A stretch of 34,574 bases of DNA, taken from contig JACCVZ010000038.1 of NCBI GenBank assembly GCA_013697905.1, forward strand, positions 1-34,574, in the 5' to 3' direction. The position numbers and the translations under genes were made by a program. Shown piece by piece: positions 25,726 to 33,736 of this stretch (positions are counted from its first letter, which is position 1; every line of letters begins with the position of its first letter). The DNA comes from Nocardioidaceae bacterium (GTDB lineage: Bacteria > Actinomycetota > Actinomycetes > Propionibacteriales > Nocardioidaceae). The notes under the pieces were generated by a model. It did no database searches. It saw nothing but the letters and a program-made list of their open reading frames with translations, and was not told where the DNA came from.

Positions 25726-26706
25726 CTACTCGGTCGGCTGAGGCTCGCGATGGGGGAGACGCCGGCGTACGACGACCCACCCGAGGAGTGCCAGCAGGGC
25801 GAACAGCGAGCCGAGCGGGAGCGCGACTCCGACCGCGTGCCCGGTCCCGATCACGAAGGCGGTGAAGGCGTCCCAGCCCTTCTTGATACCCGCGACGAAA
25901 CCGGCCTGGTCATCTCGAGGCTCGGGTACAACTTTGTCCGGTGCCCGGGTGACGCTCACCGAGATGGTCGACATTGCTGTCTGGTCGGCGAGCGCCTTCT
26001 GTTGCGCCAGGAGTGACTCGAGATCGGCCTGGCGCTGCGAGATCTCCCGCTCCAATGTGATGACCTGGCCGAGCGTGGTGGCGCGCACGTACAGCCGGTT
26101 CAGCGACTCCACGGCATCGCGGGCGCTCTGTACGCGTGCATCGACGTCGACCACCTGCGTGGTCACGTCTTCTTCGTCGCTGTGCCTCTCGACGAGCGTG
26201 CCCACCCCTTCGAGCTCGACAAGGACCGCCTCGAACTCGTTCACCGGAACCCGAAGCTGCAGCTGGCTGCGTTCCTGCTTCCCTTTGTCATTCGTCGTGG
26301 TGCTCTCCGAGGCAATCTCCCCGCGGTGCGCGGTCACGATCCCGGTGATGTCGGCGAGGACCTGCCCGACATCCTTGGTTCGCAGGTTGACCGAGCCGGT
26401 CTTGATCAGTGCTCGGGAGGTGAGGAGGGCCTCATTCTTGACCTTGGTCTTCGGGCTCTCGCCGCGAGCGATGCTTGCCTGGGAGAGGTCTTCGGCTTGG
26501 GCGCCGTCAGCCTGGACGTCGCTCCCGGCTGAGCCGCCGCTGTAGTCGCGTTGGGCGCTGCCGGCCGCGCCGTGCAGGGCGTCGGACCCGCTCGCGGCGC
26601 CGCCGCTGTCACCGCCGCCGCTGCACCCGGCGAGCGTGGTGAAGGCGAGCAGTACGGCAACGACGGCGAAGGTGGCGCCCCGGAGGCCGCGGAGGTGTGT
26701 GTCCAT
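25726..26706 (-). CDS. DUF4349 domain lipoprotein
   Basis: A 326-residue membrane-anchored protein. The start is ATG 26706; the frame runs further upstream but would enter the divergent hemY promoter. The signal peptide (LRGATFAVVAVLLAFTTLAGC) has the lipobox TLAGC with Cys 28, followed by a Gly/Ser linker. The DUF4349 domain begins near ALIKTGSVNLRTKDVG and includes the typical VTAHRGEIASES, LQLRVPVNEFEAVL and VTTQVVDVDARV. A coiled coil (LNRLYVRATTLGQVITLEREISQRQADLESLLAQ as a region, about 215-250) and a C-terminal membrane helix (VALPLGSLFALLALLGWVVV) finish it. The family function is unknown. A lipid anchor plus a C-terminal helix would tether both ends to the membrane. Confidence 0.88.
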   Translation of the reverse strand: MDTHLRGLRGATFAVVAVLLAFTTLAGCSGGGDSGGAASGSDALHGAAGSAQRDYSGGSAGSDVQADGAQAEDLSQASIARGESPKTKVKNEALLTSRALIKTGSVNLRTKDVGQVLADITGIVTAHRGEIASESTTTNDKGKQERSQLQLRVPVNEFEAVLVELEGVGTLVERHSDEEDVTTQVVDVDARVQSARDAVESLNRLYVRATTLGQVITLEREISQRQADLESLLAQQKALADQTAMSTISVSVTRAPDKVVPEPRDDQAGFVAGIKKGWDAFTAFVIGTGHAVGVALPLGSLFALLALLGWVVVRRRLPHREPQPTE

Positions 26707-26797
26707 GACAGATGAGAGGTGCCAACCACCCAAATGGTTCCCGCGACTTCGCCGCGGCCGGTCACGGCGGCTGTTGTGTACCTGCAAGGCTGGGTTG

Positions 26798-28246
26798 GTG
26801 AGCACCGCCGACCCGCCCGCCCCGCGCCACCACGTCGTCGTGGTGGGTGGAGGCATCGCAGGACTTGCGGCGGCGCATGAGCTGCTGGTTCAGCGCCCCG
26901 ACCTGGCGGTGACCGTGCTCGAAGGTGCTGACCAAGTGGGGGGCAAGCTGCGTCTCGGCGAGGTGGCAGGTATGCCGGTCGACCTGGGGGCGGAATCGAT
27001 GCTGGCCCGCCGCGCCGAAGCGGTCGACCATGCCTCGGCGGTCGGCCTGGCGGCCGACATCGTGCATCCCCGCGTGGTCAACGCCGGTGTATGGACGCGC
27101 GGAGCCGTGCACTCGCTGCCTCCCACCCTGATGGGCGTCCCGGCAGACCTCCGGGTCGCGGCTAGGTCGGGCATCCTCGGCCGCGCCGGGGTGGCGCGGG
27201 CGCGGCTGGAGCCTCGGCTGCCTGCCGTCGACCTCAGCGCCGACACCTCGATCGGATCGCTCGTCTCACGGCGGCTCGGCCGTGAGATTCTGGACCGGTT
27301 GGTCGAGCCGCTCGTCGGCGGGGTGTACGCCGGGCGGTGCAGCGAGCTGTCGCTCTTCGCCGCCTGGCCTCAGGTGACCGCGGCACTGAAGCAGCATCCC
27401 TCGCTGCTCAGGGCCGCTGAGGTGGAGACCGCGGCCGCCCGACCGCCGGAAGGACAGCCTCGACGGCCGGTGTTCGCCGGCATAGCCGGCGGAGTCGGCA
27501 GGCTGGCGCTGGCGACCGCCGACGAGATCGAACGGCTTGGTGGCGAGGTGCGCCGCGGTGCCGTCGTGCGTGAGCTGATGACCCACCCGGCGGCTGGCGG
27601 CTGGCGGCTGGTCGTCGGGTCAGCGGCGGCACCGGAGGTGGTGGATGCCGACGCCGTGGTGGTCGCAGTCCCCGCCGCCCCCACGGCGCGGCTGCTGGCG
27701 AGGGTGGCGCCGGCGGCCGCTCTCGAAGCCGCTCGGATCGAGTCTGCCTCACTCGCGATCGTAACGGTGGCGATGAACGTAGCCGACGTCTCGGCCGACC
27801 TCCGCGGGTCAGGGTTCCTCGTGCCGCCCGTCGACGGCACGACGATCAAGGCCTCGACGTACTCGTCGCTCAAGTGGGACTGGTTCCCCGACGACCTCCT
27901 CGTACTCCGGTGCTCGGTTGGACGCCACGGCGACGCGGCGGTGCTCCAGCGCGACGACACAGAGCTCCTGGACGCCGCCATGCTCGACCTTCGAGAGGCA
28001 ACCGGGCTGCACGCGCCTCTGCTCGACGCGGACGTCACCCGTTGGGGAGGTGCCTTGCCGCAGTATGCCGTCGGCCACCTCGACCGGGTCGCCCGGATCC
28101 GCACAGCCGTGGACGCCGTCCCGGGGCTGGAGATCTGCGGGGCGGCGTACGACGGTGTCGGCATCCCCGCCGTCATCGCGACCGGCCGGGCCGCGGCGAC
28201 CCGGGTGGTCGCGGCGCTGGGGCCGGCCGCGACAATGAAGGCATGA
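26798..28246 (+). CDS. hemY: coproporphyrinogen/protoporphyrinogen oxidase HemY (CgoX)
   Basis: A 482-residue FAD enzyme that oxidises coproporphyrinogen III to coproporphyrin III in the Gram-positive heme route. GTG 26798 is preferred; TTG 26795 is adjacent. The FAD-binding motif [17 protein letters not shown] lies at about 13-29, followed by [26 protein letters not shown] as the second FAD contact region. [15 protein letters not shown] is typical of the family, and the end has [25 protein letters not shown], which closes over FAD. It is directly coupled to hemQ: the TGA stop and the hemQ ATG overlap as ATGA. The gene diverges from the DUF4349 gene with 91 bases between the starts. Confidence 0.93.
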   Translation: MSTADPPAPRHHVVVVGGGIAGLAAAHELLVQRPDLAVTVLEGADQVGGKLRLGEVAGMPVDLGAESMLARRAEAVDHASAVGLAADIVHPRVVNAGVWTRGAVHSLPPTLMGVPADLRVAARSGILGRAGVARARLEPRLPAVDLSADTSIGSLVSRRLGREILDRLVEPLVGGVYAGRCSELSLFAAWPQVTAALKQHPSLLRAAEVETAAARPPEGQPRRPVFAGIAGGVGRLALATADEIERLGGEVRRGAVVRELMTHPAAGGWRLVVGSAAAPEVVDADAVVVAVPAAPTARLLARVAPAAALEAARIESASLAIVTVAMNVADVSADLRGSGFLVPPVDGTTIKASTYSSLKWDWFPDDLLVLRCSVGRHGDAAVLQRDDTELLDAAMLDLREATGLHAPLLDADVTRWGGALPQYAVGHLDRVARIRTAVDAVPGLEICGAAYDGVGIPAVIATGRAAATRVVAALGPAATMKA

Positions 28247-28971
28247 CCAGCGACCCCGACTCCGGCAAGCGTGCACAGCAAGGCAAAACGGCCCGCGGGC
28301 TCAACGACGTCATCCGTTACACGATGTGGTCGGTGTTCAAGCTGACTGCCCCGGTCGCCTCCGACGCCGATCGCGCCCAGCAGATCGTCGAGGTCGACGA
28401 GCTGGTCGCACGGCTGGCCGACGACGACGTCACCGTGCGGGGCATCTACGACGTGTCTGGCCTCCGGGCCGACGCCGACATCTTGGTGTGGTGGCATGCG
28501 CCGACGGCCGAGGCGCTGCAGTCGGCGTACAACGCGTTTCGACGCACAGCGCTTGGCGCCCGGCTGGCGCCGGTGTGGTCCCAGCTGGCACTTCACCGCC
28601 CAGCTGAGTTCAACAAGAGCCACATCCCGGCGTTCCTCGCCGACGAACCAGCCCGCGACTACATCTGCGTCTACCCGTTCGTGCGCTCCTACGAGTGGTA
28701 CCTGCTGGAGGACAGCGAGCGGCGGTCGATGCTCGCCGAGCATGGCCAGCTCGCGCGCGGGTTCCCCGACGTACGCGCGAACACCGTCGCGTCGTTCGCG
28801 TTGGGCGACTACGAGTGGATGTTGGCGTTCGAGGCCGACGAGCTGCACCGGATCGTCGACCTGATGCGGCACCTGCGAGCGAGCACGGCGCGCCGCCACG
28901 TCCGCGAGGAGGTTCCCTTCTACACCGGTCGACGCCGCTCCGTGACGGATCTGCTCACCGCACTGCCCTGA
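28243..28971 (+). CDS. hemQ: coproheme decarboxylase HemQ (ChdC)
   Basis: A 242-residue chlorite-dismutase-fold enzyme that uses peroxide to convert coproheme to heme b, the last step of the coproporphyrin-dependent pathway. The start overlaps the hemY stop by four bases. Key features are [21 protein letters not shown] (beta strand and pocket), [22 protein letters not shown], in which Y153 is the likely radical tyrosine (compare NWYML of Firmicute ChdC), and [30 protein letters not shown] with H167 as the expected proximal heme ligand. The length is normal for the actinobacterial form, although a polar tail of about 20 residues precedes the core. The ferrochelatase gene is not in this window. 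Confidence 0.94.
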   Translation: MTSDPDSGKRAQQGKTARGLNDVIRYTMWSVFKLTAPVASDADRAQQIVEVDELVARLADDDVTVRGIYDVSGLRADADILVWWHAPTAEALQSAYNAFRRTALGARLAPVWSQLALHRPAEFNKSHIPAFLADEPARDYICVYPFVRSYEWYLLEDSERRSMLAEHGQLARGFPDVRANTVASFALGDYEWMLAFEADELHRIVDLMRHLRASTARRHVREEVPFYTGRRRSVTDLLTALP

Positions 28972-29008
28972 CCAGCCCGCGCTGCGGAAGGAGGGCGGCG
29001 GCTGGTCA
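28969..29008. terminator. bidirectional terminator spanning the hemQ and msrB stops
   Basis: TGACCAGCC (28969-28977) pairs perfectly with GGCTGGTCA (29000-29008) around a GC-rich 22-base centre. The left arm starts with the hemQ TGA and the right arm ends with the complement of the msrB TGA, so a single stem serves both convergent genes. Confidence 0.7.
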
Positions 29009-29416
29009 GGTGTCGGTGGCCGGCTCGAGGCTAAGGCTGATCGAGTTGATGCAGTAGCGGGCATCGGACGGGTTGTCGTAGCCCTCGCCGAGGAACAGGT
29101 GGCCAAGGTGCGAGTCGCACGCGGCACAGCGCACCTCGGTGCGGGTCATGCCGAGCGAGCTGTCTTCGATGAGCGTCACCGCCGAGCTCTCCTGCGGTGC
29201 CCAGAAGGACGGCCAGCCACAATGTGAGTCGAATTTGGTGTCGCTGCGGAAGAGCTCCGCACGGCAGGCGCGACAGCGGTAGACGCCTTCGGTCTTGGCG
29301 TCGACGTACTCACCCGCCCACGGCCGCTCGGTGCTGGCCTGACGCAGCACCTTGTACTCTTCGCGGCTGAGCTGCTCGCGCCACTCGTCTTCGGTCTTGG
29401 TCACCTTGGTGGTCAT
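29006..29416 (-). CDS. msrB: peptide-methionine (R)-S-oxide reductase MsrB
   Basis: A 136-residue cytosolic repair enzyme that reduces methionine-R-sulfoxide in proteins. ATG 29416 is the start; the frame is open upstream but a leaderless-type promoter fixes this site. Zinc is held by C48, C51 (CRAC) and C97, C100 (CAAC). C66 in SHCGWPSFW is the likely resolving cysteine and C122 in RYCINS the catalytic cysteine; the HLGHLF histidines complete the active site. All expected residues are present. It is convergent with hemQ. Confidence 0.95.
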   Translation of the reverse strand: MTTKVTKTEDEWREQLSREEYKVLRQASTERPWAGEYVDAKTEGVYRCRACRAELFRSDTKFDSHCGWPSFWAPQESSAVTLIEDSSLGMTRTEVRCAACDSHLGHLFLGEGYDNPSDARYCINSISLSLEPATDT

Positions 29417-29422
29417 GAGCCA

Positions 29423-29428
29423 AGCGTA
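29423..29428 (-). promoter_or_regulatory. -10 element of a leaderless msrB transcript
   Basis: On the minus strand TACGCT is followed by six bases and the ATG at 29416. This is the spacing expected if transcription begins at the start codon. No Shine-Dalgarno is present. Confidence 0.5.
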
Positions 29429-29519
29429 CGGCGGGGGCAAACCTCGCGCGGCGCGACGGCGGGTCGGACGCGCACTGGCGTCCGCACCGCCATCGACAGC
29501 GGGTCGTCAGTTACCTGAC

Positions 29520-29727
29520 GGTGACCGTCACGGATGCCGACGTGCCGGGGGACATGGTCGGCGTCTGCGGGTTTGACCACCCGGAAGGCGCTGACGTTCT
29601 TCTTCTCCTTGGGCCAGAACGTGTAGCGGAAGACGTAGCTGCTGTCGCGGTGATGAGGGCGGCGGCCACGGCGCCGGGGGAGCGCAGCGGCGAGCAGCCG
29701 CCGGCGAAGCTGGGTGCGTGAGGTCAC
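29520..29727 (-). pseudogene. possible degenerate secreted-protein ORF
   Basis: The interval 29417-29895 has no clean gene. On the minus strand a GTG at 29727 opens a frame (TSRTQLRRRLLAAAL, then SSYVFRYTFWPKEKKNVSAF) whose middle looks like real protein. The start resembles a signal peptide that is better continued in another frame (GAVAAALITATAA), and after FRVVKP a further shift would give QTPTMSPGTSASVTVTVR and a stop near 29520. This could be a decayed small exported gene or chance. I do not recognise a family. Confidence 0.25.
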
Positions 29728-29883
29728 GAAGGGGATCCCATCGGGAGGGTGTGGGTGTCCGGGTCAACTTAAGCCAGGTTTGTGAAGAAAGGGAGACCTC
29801 CACCCGAACAAAGGTGATCAAGATGCGGCTGCGGTGTTGGCAGATGCCCCTGCGATGTCTCCAGCGGCCGCGCCGCCTCTGGA

Positions 29884-29889
29884 TAGGCT
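29884..29889 (+). promoter_or_regulatory. -10 element of a leaderless ligD-Pol transcript
   Basis: TAGGCT followed by exactly six bases and ATG 29896. No Shine-Dalgarno is present upstream of the ATG. This is the typical actinobacterial leaderless arrangement. Confidence 0.5.
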
Positions 29890-29895
29890 GCCCTC

Positions 29896-30948
29896 ATGGC
29901 CGGTGCGGTGACGGAGCTCGAGGTAGGCGGCACGACCGTGCGGGTGACCAGCGCCGACCGGGTGATCTTTCCTGCTACCGACTCGACCCCGGAGGCATCC
30001 AAGCTCGACGTCGTGCAGTACTACGCGAGTGTCGGCGAGGCGATCCTGCGGGCGTTGCATCTGCGGCCGACCACCCTCGAACGGTGGCCAAAGGGCGTCC
30101 ACCCCGACATCAAACAGGCCACCCGCAGCGATCCGCACGGCGACGCGTTCTTCCAGAAGCGCATCCCCAAGGGCGCACCGCCGTGGGTGGAGACGGCCCA
30201 CATCACGTTCCCCTCGGGTCGAACCGCCGATGAGGTCTGCCCCACCGAGTCCGCGGTCGCTGCCTGGGCCGCTCAGATCGGCACAATCACGTTCCACCCG
30301 TGGCCTGTACGTCGAGCCGACGTGGACCATCCCGACGAGCTGCGCATCGACCTCGACCCGCAACCGGGCACCGACTTCGCCGACGCGGTCCGGGTCGCCG
30401 GCGAGGCTCGCGGACTGCTCGACGACCTCGGCATCCGTGGCTTTCCCAAGACGTCAGGCAACCGTGGCGTCCACATCTACATGCGGATCGAGCCGCTCTG
30501 GACGTTCACCGACGTCCGGCACGCTGCCATCGCCTTCGGGCGAGAGCTGGAGCGTCGGATGCCGGGCCGGGTCACCACCAAGTGGTGGAAGGAGGAGCGG
30601 GGCGACGCCATCTTCGTGGACTACAACCAGAACGCACGTGACCGCACCATCGCGAGCGCCTACAGCCTGCGGCCGCTACCCGGCGGTCCGGTCTCGACGC
30701 CTGTCGCCTGGGAGGAGCTCGACGGCCTCGATCCGCGCGAGTTCACGCTCCGGACCGTGCCTTCGCGGTTTGCCGAGCTCGGCGACCTGCACGACGAGAT
30801 CGACGACGTGCACCATTCGCTGGAGCCTCTGCTGGAGATGTACGAACGGGACGAGGTCGAAGGGCTGGGTGACATGCCCTACCCGCCGGAGTACCCCAAG
30901 ATGCCGGGTGAGCCGATGCGGGTGCAACCGTCCCGAAAGCGCGGGTGA
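29896..30948 (+). CDS. stand-alone LigD-type polymerase (PrimPol/PolDom)
   Basis: A 350-residue archaeo-eukaryotic-primase-type polymerase of bacterial non-homologous end joining and repair. It corresponds to the polymerase domain of mycobacterial LigD without the nuclease and ligase domains. The active-site features are present: the first metal-binding pair D152 and D154 in RIDLDPQPG, the KTSGNRGVHIY segment (185-195) for nucleotide and template contacts, and the third acidic residue D242 in FVDYNQNARDRT. THxxFP-like HITFPSG and FHPWPVR are also typical. It would add ribo- or deoxynucleotides at break ends. A separate ATP-dependent ligase is encoded about 1 kb away on the other strand. No Ku gene is in the window. 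Confidence 0.9.
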   Translation: MAGAVTELEVGGTTVRVTSADRVIFPATDSTPEASKLDVVQYYASVGEAILRALHLRPTTLERWPKGVHPDIKQATRSDPHGDAFFQKRIPKGAPPWVETAHITFPSGRTADEVCPTESAVAAWAAQIGTITFHPWPVRRADVDHPDELRIDLDPQPGTDFADAVRVAGEARGLLDDLGIRGFPKTSGNRGVHIYMRIEPLWTFTDVRHAAIAFGRELERRMPGRVTTKWWKEERGDAIFVDYNQNARDRTIASAYSLRPLPGGPVSTPVAWEELDGLDPREFTLRTVPSRFAELGDLHDEIDDVHHSLEPLLEMYERDEVEGLGDMPYPPEYPKMPGEPMRVQPSRKRG

Positions 30949-30998
30949 CCAGCGAAGACGCCTGACTGGCCCTGTTGTGTGCTGGTCGCTTGAGCTGA

Positions 30999-31037
30999 CC
31001 CCGCTTGGTCGGCCGGAGGAGGTTTAGCCAAGCGGGG
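30999..31037 (+). terminator. hairpin terminator after the LigD-type polymerase gene
   Basis: CCCCGCTTGG (30999-31008) and CCAAGCGGGG (31028-31037) form a perfect 10-base stem with a 19-base loop, 50 bases after the stop codon. Confidence 0.6.
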
Positions 31038-31145
31038 CGCTCATCCGCTGACCTCCTATTGCTCCAGCGGCACCTTCGAAATTACCGACACACGCCGCAG
31101 ACGCCAAACTTCACCGCACCCCCGACCCCAACACCTCGCGCCGGC

Positions 31146-31175
31146 GCTGGTCAGCGGCCTACGCCGCTGACCAGC
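31146..31175. terminator. 13-bp perfect hairpin between convergent genes
   Basis: GCTGGTCAGCGGC (31146-31158) and its exact complement (31163-31175) flank a four-base loop. It lies downstream of the USP-like gene on the minus strand and probably terminates that operon, perhaps in both directions. The 30949-31287 interval contains this and the previous hairpin but no gene I can support. Confidence 0.65.
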
Positions 31176-31287
31176 AGAGAGCGGCGGTCCCACGGTCACT
31201 TCACGCTCGCGGGTGCGGTAGTAGCCCCGACGTCGGCGACGACCTCTGTCCCCTCTACCGTCGGTGGCCTGCCTCGACGCCACGTTC

Positions 31288-31818
31288 CTACATGCCGGTG
31301 ATGCCCTGGCCGGTGCCGGACTCGGCGTCGAGGTCCTCGTGCTCGATCAGGTGCAAGATCGGTACGCCGAGGCGCCGCCGAGCCTTGGACGTCCAGTCCA
31401 GGTGCAAGAACTCTTGCACCACGTGTGGACGGGTCATCACGATGACCTCGTCGGCGCTGCGGCCGGCGACGAGACGCTCGAGAGCATCGATGGGGTCGTC
31501 GGAACTGAACTCTCCAGTCGCGTCGTGGCCCGAGGCCACCACCGCGGCGATACTCACCGACACTGCGTCATGGGCGTGCGCATCGATGACCTTCTGCGCC
31601 TCCTCGGCGTCGAGGTCGTCGTTGACCACGGGCGGCGCGGCGAGCACCTCGCTGGCGGCCAGCGCACCGAGGGCCGTCTCAACCCGCACCTGGGCGTTCT
31701 CGCATGGGATCAGCAGGTGATAGCGCCGCGGCTCCTCGATAGACTCGTGCAGCGAGACGACTTCGGCAGCGTCACCGGTGGTGAGTGCCTGCTCGGCGAG
31801 GACGATCACGTCGTACAT
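31288..31818 (-). CDS. hypothetical protein, USP-like alpha/beta fold
   Basis: A 176-residue cytosolic protein. AGGGAGA stands five bases before ATG 31818. The sequence alternates strands and helices: MYDVIVLAEQ, YHLLIPCEN, DAVSVSIAAVV, DEVIVMTRP, then WTSKARRRLGVPILHLIEHED. This ordering, with the late SADEVIVMTRPHVVQEFLHLD and LGVPILHLI, resembles universal-stress or related nucleotide-binding Rossmann-like proteins, although the usual GxxGxxxxGS loop is not evident. It is the last gene of a probable operon after the RibD-like and ligase genes (69-base gap to the ligase). The function is unknown. Confidence 0.72.
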   Translation of the reverse strand: MYDVIVLAEQALTTGDAAEVVSLHESIEEPRRYHLLIPCENAQVRVETALGALAASEVLAAPPVVNDDLDAEEAQKVIDAHAHDAVSVSIAAVVASGHDATGEFSSDDPIDALERLVAGRSADEVIVMTRPHVVQEFLHLDWTSKARRRLGVPILHLIEHEDLDAESGTGQGITGM

Positions 31819-31887
31819 GGCAATCTCCCTTCGACGTGTGTGTGCCTATTGTGCTCCTCATCGGCTACCCGGCCCAAGCTCGAGCCG

Positions 31888-32967
31888 CTACGACAAGATG
31901 TCGTCGAGCTCGTAGTTCACCGGCTCCTCGAGCTGCTCGTAGGTGCACGACTGCGGCGTCCGGTCCGGACGCCACCGCTTGAACTGGGTCGTATGCCGAA
32001 ACCGCGTCCCTTCCATGTGGTCGTATCCGACCTCCGCCACCATCACTGGGTCGAGCGGCACCCACGACAGGTCCTTGCCGGCGTTCCACCGTGACTGCGC
32101 ACCGGGCATCCGGTCACCGCCCTCGGCGGCCGCCCACTGCGCCCACGGATGGCCGGCGGGCTCGATGACGAGGTCGGCGAGTTCCTCGATCAGCTCAGCG
32201 CGACGGGCGGCGGGGAATGCGGCCGAGACGCCGACGTGCTGGAGCACGCCGTCGGCGTTGTAGAGACCGAGCAGCAGCGACCCCAGCAGCGGCTCATCCG
32301 GCTTGGATGTCTTGTGCAGCCGGTAGCCGGCGAGCACGACGTCGGCGGTGCGCTCATGCTTGACCTTGAGCAGCGTGCGTTTGTTGGGCTCGTACGTCGC
32401 CGCGCGTGGCTTCGCGACGACTCCGTCGAGCCCGGCACCTTCGAACATGGAGAACCACTCCTGCGCCGTCGCCTGGTCGGTCGTCGCGGGAGTCAGGTGG
32501 ATCGGTGGGCGGGCCGGCCCGAGCGCCTGCTCCAGCAGTCGGCGTCGCTCGCCCTGCGGTGTGTCCAGGAGCGAGTCGTCGCCCAGGGCGAGCAGGTCGA
32601 AGGCGACGAACGACGCCGGTGTCTCGGCTGCGAGCTTGCGGACTCGTGAGTCGGCAGGATGGATCCGCTCCAGCAACCGCTCGAACTCCAGCCGACCGTT
32701 GATCGCGACCACGATCTCACCGTCGACGACGCAGCGCTGCGGAAACGACGCCTTCACCGCCTCGACCACCTCGGGGAAGTAACGGGTGAGCGGGCGTTCG
32801 TTGCGGCTGCCGAGCTCCACCTCGTCGCCGTCGCGGAACACGATGCAGCGGAAACCGTCCCACTTCGGCTCGTACTGGAGCCCGTCGTGGTACGCCTCCG
32901 GTGAGGGCAGCGCTTTGGTTGCCTTGGAGAGCATCGGCGACAGCGGGGGCATGACAGGCAGGTCCAT
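31888..32967 (-). CDS. ligC: ATP-dependent DNA ligase (LigC type)
   Basis: A 359-residue nick-sealing ligase with adenylation and OB-fold domains. GGAGA lies five bases before ATG 32967. Motif I is KWDGFR (35-40) with K35 as the AMP-accepting lysine. ELGSRNERPL (Ia/III region), VVDGEIVV (motif III), LDGVVAKPR (motif IV) and LLKVKHERTADVVLAGYR (motif V) follow, and the C-terminal OB domain ends in YELDDILS. The length and lack of extra domains match actinobacterial LigC, a back-up ligase that can act in break repair. It lies 11 bases after the RibD-like gene and upstream of the USP-like gene, in a likely three-gene operon. Confidence 0.92.
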   Translation of the reverse strand: MDLPVMPPLSPMLSKATKALPSPEAYHDGLQYEPKWDGFRCIVFRDGDEVELGSRNERPLTRYFPEVVEAVKASFPQRCVVDGEIVVAINGRLEFERLLERIHPADSRVRKLAAETPASFVAFDLLALGDDSLLDTPQGERRRLLEQALGPARPPIHLTPATTDQATAQEWFSMFEGAGLDGVVAKPRAATYEPNKRTLLKVKHERTADVVLAGYRLHKTSKPDEPLLGSLLLGLYNADGVLQHVGVSAAFPAARRAELIEELADLVIEPAGHPWAQWAAAEGGDRMPGAQSRWNAGKDLSWVPLDPVMVAEVGYDHMEGTRFRHTTQFKRWRPDRTPQSCTYEQLEEPVNYELDDILS

Positions 32968-32978
32968 CGGGTCTCCGT

Positions 32979-33710
32979 TCAGGTTCGGGCGTAGCGGCAG
33001 AACAGCTCGCCGTCGCTCTCGAGCAGGTGGCGCAGGCGCAGGTCGGCCGGTGGGGCCAGGGCCTCCCCGTGCGTGAGGCGCAAGGCGTCGCCGGCAATGA
33101 TGCGAGGCATGAGTGTGAGGCAGAGCTCGTCGAGGTGGCCGGAGGCGACGAGGTCACGCATCAGCGTGGGGCCGCCTTCACAAAGGACCCGCTGCAGCCC
33201 CAAGCCGGCGAGCGCGTCCAAGGCCACACCGAAGTCGACGCTGTGCTCGCCGGCTACCACGACCGTGGCCAGCGCCTCGACGTCTGCCCGCACGTCAGCG
33301 GGAGCCGCCCCAGTGGTGATGACGACGGTGCGCGCGCTGCCACCGCGGAGAAGCTCGGGATCCAGACGGAGCGAGCGTGACACGACCGCGATGGATGGCA
33401 CCGGCGCCAACCCCAGGTCGGCCCGGACCGACGCACGCATCTCCGCCTCCGTGACGGGCTGGTAGCCCTCGACCCGGGTGGTATGCGCCCCGATGAGCAC
33501 GACGTCGCACAACGAGCGGAGCAGGGCGAAGAGATGATGGTCCGGCGGGCTCGACAGCGATCCCGATCGCTGGTCAGGCCCTTGGACAGCGCCGTCGAGA
33601 GTGCTGACGAAGTTAGCCCGCACCCACTGTCGTTCCACCGGGTAGGCGTAGAGCTCGAAGAGATCGGCGTCACTCAGCTCGCTCGGGCTGGTCGGGAACA
33701 GGGACTGCAC
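32979..33710 (-). CDS. pyrimidine reductase-family (RibD C-terminal-like) protein
   Basis: A protein of about 243 residues with the dihydrofolate-reductase-like fold of the RibD reductase domain; it probably uses NADPH to reduce a pyrimidine or related substrate. GTG 33710 is preferred because GGCAGGA lies upstream. A TTG at 33737 would overlap the start of the divergent PPK2 gene and has no ribosome binding site. Typical segments are VRANFVSTLDGAVQGPDQRSG, FALLRSLCDVVLIGAHTTRVEGYQP, SIAVVSRSLRLDP, and RVLCEGGPTLMRDLVASGHLDELCLTLMPRIIAG. No other riboflavin gene is nearby, so a role in riboflavin synthesis is not implied. Confidence 0.82.
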   Translation of the reverse strand: MQSLFPTSPSELSDADLFELYAYPVERQWVRANFVSTLDGAVQGPDQRSGSLSSPPDHHLFALLRSLCDVVLIGAHTTRVEGYQPVTEAEMRASVRADLGLAPVPSIAVVSRSLRLDPELLRGGSARTVVITTGAAPADVRADVEALATVVVAGEHSVDFGVALDALAGLGLQRVLCEGGPTLMRDLVASGHLDELCLTLMPRIIAGDALRLTHGEALAPPADLRLRHLLESDGELFCRYART

Positions 33711-33736
33711 GACGACGATCCTGCCACTCCTGCACA

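Noticed and set aside
27370-29127. 585-codon open frame antisense to hemY and hemQ
   Set aside because: It crosses two coupled, well-identified genes and their terminator and shows Ser/Arg/Ala-rich shadow composition.
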